A stretch of DNA of 24,786 nucleotides, taken from positions 1-24,786 of the IMG/VR virus record IMGVR_UViG_3300009149_000259; one strand, given 5' to 3'. This document shows, one piece after another, positions 20,203-24,786 of the stretch. The notes under the pieces are model-generated. The model was not told the origin of the DNA. It saw only the letters and a program-made list of their open reading frames with translations, and did no database searches. Position numbers and translations under genes: made by a program. Source of the stretch: a virus. Position 1 is the stretch's first letter; each line of letters starts with the position of its first letter.

Positions 20203-22927
20203 GTTTTATCTCCGCCAGTATTGATTCGATTACGGTTTTTCTTTGCTTCAAAGCCTTATAGACTTTCTCATCCACGGTTTTACGAGCCACCAAATGCAAG
20301 TAAGTTACCGATCTCTTTTGGCCGGGTCGATGCAGCCTGGCCATGCTCTGCTCATAATCACCGAGGCTGAATCCCAGTGAGTAGTAACAGGCGTAGGCTG
20401 ATCGAGTCAGGTCGATTCCCAGTCCGCCGGCCTGAATCTGCACGGCCAAGACCTCGCCGCCAGTAGCCGCCTTCCACTCGGCTAGTTCGTTGATTGAGCC
20501 GGATAGCTCAAAGCATTTGCGTTCGGCTTTTTCGGATATTTGTTGGACAGTTTCGAGGTCTCGTCTGAATCGGCAAAATACAACCAGCGGGTCGGACTGC
20601 TCCAAATCGTCTAGTATATCAGCCAGGGCCTCGGCTTTGCCGGTGTCGATAGGCATTTCCGTACCGGTTTCGAGCTTGGCAAAGCCGCTAGTTATTTGCT
20701 GCAATCGTATTAATCTGGCCAGGGCGTTGGCCGCCGTTATAATGCCCTCGCCTACATCGGCTATAAATTGTTTCTCTAGCTCATCATAGGCTTTGCGAGC
20801 TGTATCACCGAGGTCTATAATTCTCGGTTCATGGATCACCGGCGGCAGGTCGAGCACATCCTCTTTTTTGACTCGATGGGCTATCGAATAAAATAACTCG
20901 TTGAACTCCTGCTCGTTCTGATAACCGATAACCTGGTGGTTCTCGAAGCCACCGAGGACGGCAAAGTGTGCGCGAAATCTTACAAAACTTGTACCGAAGA
21001 TTCCTGGGTCGAGAAATCTGTATTGGGCGTAGGCGTCGAGGGGCGAATGCGGTAATGGCGTGCCACTAAGTCCCACCTTGCGAACGGCTTTTAGTTTGGC
21101 CATGAATTTGCTACAGCGGCCTGCCGGGGCTTTTATTTTGTGGCAATTATGGACGAGCAATCCATTAGCAAAATAATTTCCTGTAGTAGTTTCGAGATTC
21201 ATTACTTCTTGATTTGTTTCATAATCTGTGTTGGATTTTCCAAAATATCCCAGTTCCAAAAGTGAAAAACTTTCCATCCTAGGTTTTCTAACATCTGATT
21301 TTTTCTCATATCTGTAGCTTGAACCTTTTTCGTTTTGTGTGTATGGCCGTCCACTTCTATTGCTATTTTTAGTGTTGGATTTGCTATGTCTATTTTCAGA
21401 TGGTTTACACAATGCTCCATCAACCATCCTTTGCCTAATAAATGATATAATGCCAACTGGGGTTTCGTTGGACCTGCGCCATTGCCACCGTTTAGATGTT
21501 TCCAACCTTGGGCTGCCAACTTCGCTAAACCCTTTTCTCTGGTTTTGGGATCTCGAAAAGGATTCCTGTCTGAATGTAAATACTGCTGAAGTTTCTTCAT
21601 CGCTTTTTTGTTTTTGCGCAGTTTTAGCATGTTTGCTTTGCTCTTGCTGCGCATATGTTCGGTGTATACTTTTGCTTTGTGTTCTGGTTGAGACATTCGC
21701 CATTTGGCAGAACAGGAAGTACCACAAAATCTCCGTGGTTTGCCTCTCGCCATTTTCTTGTCCGCCAAAAATTCTCCTCCGCATATTTGGCAAATAAGAT
21801 GATAGGGTGTTTTGCGAGGTCCATGTGGTGGCGGATGTGCTTGGGTACGGCATTGGTTTGAACAATACATTTGTGTTTTTCTTATCGTAGTGTAGGTCTT
21901 TTTGCAATTTTGACAGACAAGTTTGTACATTTCTTTTTTCTCCTGGTTGAGCCATAGGATATTTTATATCAATGCAGTACACTGAATCAAGATATTTTTT
22001 TAATAAATTTGCTGCAATATAGCCCCGATCTGTGAATACGGGATGTTCGGGGGTAAGATATGTATTCCCTACTTGTACAAAATTACACGATGATGTTTTC
22101 CTAAATATATGTTTTATAATGGTTTCTGTAATTTTGCCTGTTTTATGGTCAAATCCATAAACCAGATCGCCTAGTTGAATATCTTCGATCTTTTTGTCTC
22201 CTAGCGGGGTAGATATTTTTGTACCTAATGGGACACACTCGTCGGCCACAATCATATCCCATTTAATCTCGGTGGCGAATTGACCGAATAGATTACGCCA
22301 TACAGCATCGTAGTTTATTACCAGGACTATCTTTTCATGCCGGGCATTGGCCAGTTGTAACTGTTGTCTAGCTAGTTTAGTTCGTGCCGCAATGGTTCCC
22401 TCGCGCAAGGCAATGACGTTTACAAAATAGCGGGCGTGTTTCTCGAACTCCGCCGGCCAGGTATCAATGACGCTTTTTGGGCAGACGATAAGCACCTGTG
22501 TACAATCAGTTATATTACACACCGCGTCCACTACACACTTTGTTTTGCCTGTCCCCATGCTGAACGCGAGCATTGACGCGGGCAACAATTTAATCAGGTG
22601 ATAGCCCTGAGTCTGATGGTACCAGGGTTTGGTTTCTGACTTGGCGGGTTCCAGATATTTTTTGAGTTTTATTTCTTCGGCAGTAACTCGCAGTGATATA
22701 AGCTTGGAGATTTCTGGATCAATCTCCGGCAATCGCCCATATTTTTCAGGTGGGTACAAATCATAGATAAAGTTCTTTGCGATATATGCGCCGGCGGCAG
22801 TGGCCGGCAGATACCAGACTTTCGACCTGGGGTCCCACCTGACCCCCCGCAAAGCCTTGACTCGGTCTTTAAGTTCGTAGGGTGTATTAAGTTCAATCCT
22901 GTTATTTTTGAGTGTTGCTGTCGCCAC
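20192..22927 (-). CDS. SNF2/HARP-like superfamily 2 helicase interrupted by an intein
   Basis: The 911-codon frame holds a DNA-dependent ATPase with an intein (residues 231-594). Without it the protein has 547 residues. The N-terminus (LRGVRWDPRSKVWYLPATAAGAYIA) resembles the HARP-like domain of SMARCAL1-type annealing helicases. Motif I is SMGTGKTK (about 123-130). Motif II reads DE/CHK across the intein junction. Motif III-like GLSGTP and motif VI YEQSMARLHRPGQKRSV follow. The product probably remodels forks or annealed DNA in phage replication. GTG 22927 has GGAG six bases upstream, and a near-perfect sigma70 promoter precedes it. A second endonuclease gene is nested in the intein in another frame. 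Confidence 0.9.
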   Translation of the reverse strand: MATATLKNNRIELNTPYELKDRVKALRGVRWDPRSKVWYLPATAAGAYIAKNFIYDLYPPEKYGRLPEIDPEISKLISLRVTAEEIKLKKYLEPAKSETKPWYHQTQGYHLIKLLPASMLAFSMGTGKTKCVVDAVCNITDCTQVLIVCPKSVIDTWPAEFEKHARYFVNVIALREGTIAARTKLARQQLQLANARHEKIVLVINYDAVWRNLFGQFATEIKWDMIVADECVPLGTKISTPLGDKKIEDIQLGDLVYGFDHKTGKITETIIKHIFRKTSSCNFVQVGNTYLTPEHPVFTDRGYIAANLLKKYLDSVYCIDIKYPMAQPGEKRNVQTCLSKLQKDLHYDKKNTNVLFKPMPYPSTSATTWTSQNTLSSYLPNMRRRIFGGQENGERQTTEILWYFLFCQMANVSTRTQSKSIHRTYAQQEQSKHAKTAQKQKSDEETSAVFTFRQESFSRSQNQRKGFSEVGSPRLETSKRWQWRRSNETPVGIISFIRQRMVDGALCKPSENRHSKSNTKNSNRSGRPYTQNEKGSSYRYEKKSDVRKPRMESFSLLELGYFGKSNTDYETNQEVMNLETTTGNYFANGLLVHNCHKIKAPAGRCSKFMAKLKAVRKVGLSGTPLPHSPLDAYAQYRFLDPGIFGTSFVRFRAHFAVLGGFENHQVIGYQNEQEFNELFYSIAHRVKKEDVLDLPPVIHEPRIIDLGDTARKAYDELEKQFIADVGEGIITAANALARLIRLQQITSGFAKLETGTEMPIDTGKAEALADILDDLEQSDPLVVFCRFRRDLETVQQISEKAERKCFELSGSINELAEWKAATGGEVLAVQIQAGGLGIDLTRSAYACYYSLGFSLGDYEQSMARLHRPGQKRSVTYLHLVARKTVDEKVYKALKQRKTVIESILAEIKHGV
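21146..22237 (-). other. Intein in helicase motif II (364 residues)
   Basis: The intein begins with Cys (codon 22237-22235) in CVPLGTKISTPLGDKKI (block A). Block B is GNTYLTPEHPVFT with a standard T-x-x-H. Block F is VMNLETTTGNYFANGLL, and it ends VHN (Asn codon 21148-21146), followed by Cys as C-extein nucleophile. It therefore has all residues for standard splicing. Splicing restores DECHK. Between the Hint halves the reading frame runs about 240 codons through low-complexity, Ser/Asn/Lys/Arg-rich sequence that is the out-of-frame reading of a zinc-finger endonuclease gene. Confidence 0.92.
21202..21930 (-). CDS. Zinc-finger and Vsr/DUF559-like homing endonuclease nested in the helicase intein
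   Basis: A 242-residue protein in the +1 frame relative to the helicase. It has two Cys4 zinc knuckles (C6, C9, C23, C27 and C47, C50, C69, C73), a linker with a NUMOD-like segment (SDRNPFRDPKTREKGLAKLAAQG), and a C-terminal Vsr/DUF559-type nuclease: KIDIANPTLKIAIEVDGHTH with D181, E192, D194 and H196/H198 as likely catalytic residues, followed by LGWKVFHFWNWDI. Such patch-repair-like domains are known in homing endonucleases linked to inteins and introns (EDxHD type). ATG 21930 has AGGAG nine bases upstream, so it can be translated by itself. It is bracketed by the Hint halves and is more A+T-rich than the helicase. Confidence 0.88.
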   Translation of the reverse strand: MYKLVCQNCKKTYTTIRKTQMYCSNQCRTQAHPPPHGPRKTPYHLICQICGGEFLADKKMARGKPRRFCGTSCSAKWRMSQPEHKAKVYTEHMRSKSKANMLKLRKNKKAMKKLQQYLHSDRNPFRDPKTREKGLAKLAAQGWKHLNGGNGAGPTKPQLALYHLLGKGWLMEHCVNHLKIDIANPTLKIAIEVDGHTHKTKKVQATDMRKNQMLENLGWKVFHFWNWDILENPTQIMKQIKK

Positions 22928-22951
22928 AGACTACTCCATTTGTATAAGTAT

Positions 22952-22980
22952 ATTATAAACCATAAATTGCCGTCTGTCAA
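22952..22980 (-). promoter_or_regulatory. Near-perfect sigma70 promoter of the helicase operon
   Basis: On the minus strand TTGACA (22980-22975) and TATAAT (22957-22952) are separated by exactly 17 bases, a consensus promoter. The expected start is about 22945, giving a leader of roughly 18 bases that includes the GGAG site of the helicase GTG. It should be a strong early promoter recognised by host RNA polymerase without a phage factor. Confidence 0.85.
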
Positions 22981-23016
22981 GGAAATAAATTACTTTTTTC
23001 TTTTTTGGTCGAGCCT

Positions 23017-23283
23017 TTATGTCTGTTTTCGATATGCGGGCAATAATTTCCATCCTCTTCCTTGGCATGTTGGGCATTTTTGCATTAAACCTGCGTCTTT
23101 TAATCTTTCGGCTAATTCACTTCCTTTTTTTTGTTCATCCGGGATTCTTTGTAATTCCATCATTAGAGCATTAGTCCAACCTAGTGCAATTGATGCGTTA
23201 AGTACGGGGTCATCTATGGATGTGGTAGGGTTGGCTGCGAGACCAGCCATAATCTTAATCGCGGCGTACGTCTGAATGTTCAT
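23017..23283 (-). CDS. Small protein with C-terminal zinc-like motif
   Basis: An 88-residue protein with a helical N-terminal part (TYAAIKIMAGLAANPTTSIDDP, NALMMELQRIPDEQKKGSELAERL) and a C-terminal CPTCQGRGWKLLP, a single C-x2-C-x-G-x-G-W motif like one DnaJ-type zinc half. AAAGGA precedes ATG 23283. It could pair two copies by shared zinc. Function unknown. Confidence 0.6.
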   Translation of the reverse strand: MNIQTYAAIKIMAGLAANPTTSIDDPVLNASIALGWTNALMMELQRIPDEQKKGSELAERLKDAGLMQKCPTCQGRGWKLLPAYRKQT

Positions 23284-23287
23284 ATAT

Positions 23288-24085
23288 TTATTTCCTTTCC
23301 GGCATTTGCCTTACTCGCAGCTCTTCCGGCCACTCCGAGGGGGTGTGGCTGACCTTGCCGTTTATCTCGACCTGCTTGACGTAGCAAGGGACATTGGCTG
23401 CCTTGCATTGGCTCACAATGTCGAAAACCCATTTTAGCTTGCACGGTCGGCGGTGCGGGCCAGATTCGCAGCCGACTATTACCCAATCAATCGGAATTTC
23501 TTCAATCGTTCCATTATTTCGTTGCCGTACCCCTTTTAGCGGCAATATCATATAACCTTCCAACATCGGCTCTAGACTAATCCACCTTACCGCTGCCGGT
23601 ATGTTCAGCAGTATCGGTATCCGCTTGTCGGCCCACTCCTGGTTTTCACAGGACACGCCGAGCCATACATTTGGGAATATATCAGGGAATTGATCTCCAT
23701 ATAAGAATTGAATACTTTTGGCCATGCGGTCGGATCGCTTCGTGAGCACAAGAAAAGTAGCATACGAGCATCCCATCAATTTGAACACACGATTTATCTC
23801 TGTGCCCCGGATATTGATACTTTCGTGAAAAAGGTCTCCCATGAACTGAACTGCAATCTTGCTGTTTTCTTTAGCATTCATTACAACATCAGCGTCTTTG
23901 TCCAAGAATATAGGCTTACCCCCCGCCTTGGCCGCCCGAACCTCGGCGGAGAGCAAGGGATTGTTCTTCTGCCGGTCGCACATCCGCAAATGCCAGCAGT
24001 TTTGACAGCCTTCGGATACAGGCGTACAGCGCATGGCCAGCGGATTCCACGAATGCGTTACGTAAGAAATGTTAGTCTTTTGCAT
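23288..24085 (-). CDS. DUF5131 (phage Gp37/Gp68) family protein
   Basis: A 265-residue protein. The N-terminal segment ISYVTHSWNPLAMRCTPVSEGCQNCWHLRM has the T-x-x-x-W-N-P and C-x6-C-x2-C layout of the DUF5131 family, which resembles a radical SAM-type or iron-sulfur site. Further family-like parts are VLTKRSDRMAKSIQFL, NVWLGVSCENQEWADKRIPILL, RWISLEPMLEG and WVIVGCESGPHRRPCK. These proteins are common in phages and their reaction is not established. Length is normal. Confidence 0.85.
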   Translation of the reverse strand: MQKTNISYVTHSWNPLAMRCTPVSEGCQNCWHLRMCDRQKNNPLLSAEVRAAKAGGKPIFLDKDADVVMNAKENSKIAVQFMGDLFHESINIRGTEINRVFKLMGCSYATFLVLTKRSDRMAKSIQFLYGDQFPDIFPNVWLGVSCENQEWADKRIPILLNIPAAVRWISLEPMLEGYMILPLKGVRQRNNGTIEEIPIDWVIVGCESGPHRRPCKLKWVFDIVSQCKAANVPCYVKQVEINGKVSHTPSEWPEELRVRQMPERK

Positions 24086-24099
24086 TGCTTATCTCACTT

Positions 24100-24414
24100 T
24101 CACTCGTTGGCTATTTTTAACAATACGGACACATGACATTCACGGTCAAGTGGACACCAGCAGCATAGATTCTTATCGCGCAGGGCACGTTTTATTTCCT
24201 CAATGGTCGGCGGATCACCGTAGCCTGAAATGTCGCCAGCAAGCCATGTCTCAAATAACACAACCAATGTGGAATAATCTCTCGCATTTACGCCAATACG
24301 AAATGGATTGCCATATTTTGACGGTCTGCCAACATAGACAACCGGCAGACCGTTAGGCGAAGCGGCCTGCATATTCCAGCCTTTGGTTCGCTTACGTTGG
24401 ATTCTTATTGGCAT
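24100..24414 (-). CDS. DUF4326 family protein
   Basis: A 104-residue protein with the DUF4326 layout: VVYVGRPSKYGNPFRIG near residues 25-42, then EEIKRALRDKNLCCWCPLDRECHVSVLLKIAN at the C-terminus, with the C-W-C...C-H metal-like group. The family is frequent in phages and plasmids, and its function is unknown. A triplet of ATTAGGAT sites lies in the 51-base gap upstream, so it may be specifically regulated. GAGAGG precedes ATG 24414. Confidence 0.8.
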   Translation of the reverse strand: MPIRIQRKRTKGWNMQAASPNGLPVVYVGRPSKYGNPFRIGVNARDYSTLVVLFETWLAGDISGYGDPPTIEEIKRALRDKNLCCWCPLDRECHVSVLLKIANE

Positions 24415-24426
24415 TTGCGCCCTCTC

Positions 24427-24462
24427 ATCCTAATTTAGCACAGATTAGGATATAATTAGGAT
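24427..24462. promoter_or_regulatory. Operator-like cluster of three ATTAGGAT sites
   Basis: ATTAGGAT occurs at 24444-24451 and 24455-24462, exactly 11 bp apart (one helical turn), and its reverse complement ATCCTAAT at 24427-24434. They fill the gap between two small genes, just before the DUF4326 start. Two direct copies in phase plus one inverted copy is typical of a repressor or activator site. The binding protein is not known. Confidence 0.55.
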
Positions 24463-24465
24463 AAC

Positions 24466-24669
24466 TCATCGGCGGGTCTTTCGGTTCCAATCTTCATAGT
24501 ATTCGCACATACCATTATCATCCACGACAGCCTCAGCATTGCTATCTCTATGTAGGTCATCGGGCAATGGTTCATGTTCGCAAATTAGTTGTTCTGCATT
24601 AAATTCAGACAACACAGACGCAACACAAGTGTTACAACAATGCCTGCTTTCTTGTTTGATGTAAGCCAT
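24466..24669 (-). CDS. Small cysteine-rich hypothetical protein
   Basis: A 67-residue protein with CCNTC near residues 11-15, then C-E-H and C-E-Y further on. It is acidic and may bind zinc. ATG 24669 follows the upstream stop by one base, and AGGAAGG is close upstream. No family recognised. Confidence 0.6.
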   Translation of the reverse strand: MAYIKQESRHCCNTCVASVLSEFNAEQLICEHEPLPDDLHRDSNAEAVVDDNGMCEYYEDWNRKTRR

Positions 24670-24670
24670 A

Positions 24671-24786
24671 TCATCCCTTCCTTTCTTCTATGCTTGCCCG
24701 CAAATCAGCTACGGCGGCGGTTACAGCAGCGGTCCAAGTTTCCCCTCCACCCGTAAAAGCTCTATCGGGATATTCAAAATGATTTA
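24671..24786 (-). CDS. Partial gene cut by the right edge (C-terminus)
   Basis: On the minus strand a frame enters from the right edge and ends at TGA 24673-24671. The 37 visible residues read NHFEYPDRAFTGGG, then ETWTAAVTAAVADLRA and SIEERKG. The start is outside the window. The close spacing (one base to the next gene) supports it as the first visible gene of the operon. Function cannot be judged. Confidence 0.55.
   Translation of the reverse strand, partial: NHFEYPDRAFTGGGETWTAAVTAAVADLRASIEERKG

Noticed and set aside
21339-21797. Plus-strand 152-codon open frame inside the helicase intein
   Set aside because: It is antisense to the Vsr-like endonuclease and rich in Leu, Cys and Phe with no motif. 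It is a shadow of the real gene.

Overview
The window looks like part of a tailed double-stranded DNA bacteriophage (or prophage). It carries terminase, portal, minor head protein, prohead protease, decoration protein and major capsid genes next to a replication module. Nearly every gene is on the minus strand, tightly packed with ATGA-type or 1-8 base overlaps and AAGGAG-type ribosome binding sites, so the map reads right to left. Shine-Dalgarno sites, sigma70-like promoters, a lipobox and a bacterial-type tRNA point to a bacterial host. The sequence does not identify the host. No integrase, lysis cassette or tail-assembly gene is visible, apart from a repeat-rich protein cut by the left edge.

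Layout from right (early) to left (late). 24786-22990: small accessory proteins, including DUF4326 and DUF5131 (Gp37/Gp68) families. 22980-20192: a near-perfect sigma70 promoter driving an SNF2/HARP-like helicase interrupted by an intein. 20202-18171: small unknown proteins and a structured leader. 18140-17969: a folded RNA element followed four bases later by an initiator-like tRNA with anticodon CAU. 17929-13238: a possible ssDNA-binding protein, an archaeo-eukaryotic-type primase, a 540-base repeat-rich candidate origin or control region, and a UvrD-like helicase. 13238-9232: a SEC-C protein, an RNA polymerase alpha-CTD-like protein, two small membrane or lipoprotein genes, a VRR-NUC nuclease, a sigma-like protein, a ParB-methyltransferase fusion and another membrane protein. 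9162-1: terminase small and large subunits, portal, small zinc protein, MuF-type head protein, excisionase-like HTH protein, protease/scaffold, decoration protein, major capsid and the partial repeat protein.

The most unusual system is a pair of inteins. One splits the Walker A loop of the large terminase and the other splits the DECH box of the SNF2 helicase. Neither has its homing endonuclease fused in frame. In the terminase intein an HNH endonuclease is encoded antisense, with its own sigma70-like promoter. In the helicase intein a zinc-finger plus Vsr/DUF559-like endonuclease is encoded on the same strand in the +1 frame, with its own Shine-Dalgarno site. In both, the splicing frame stays open right through the endonuclease gene, so these stretches are read in two frames. 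Other notable signals are an AUU start for the prohead protease, a nested scaffold start, three 10-bp operator-like repeats next to an excisionase-like gene, and two structured RNA elements.
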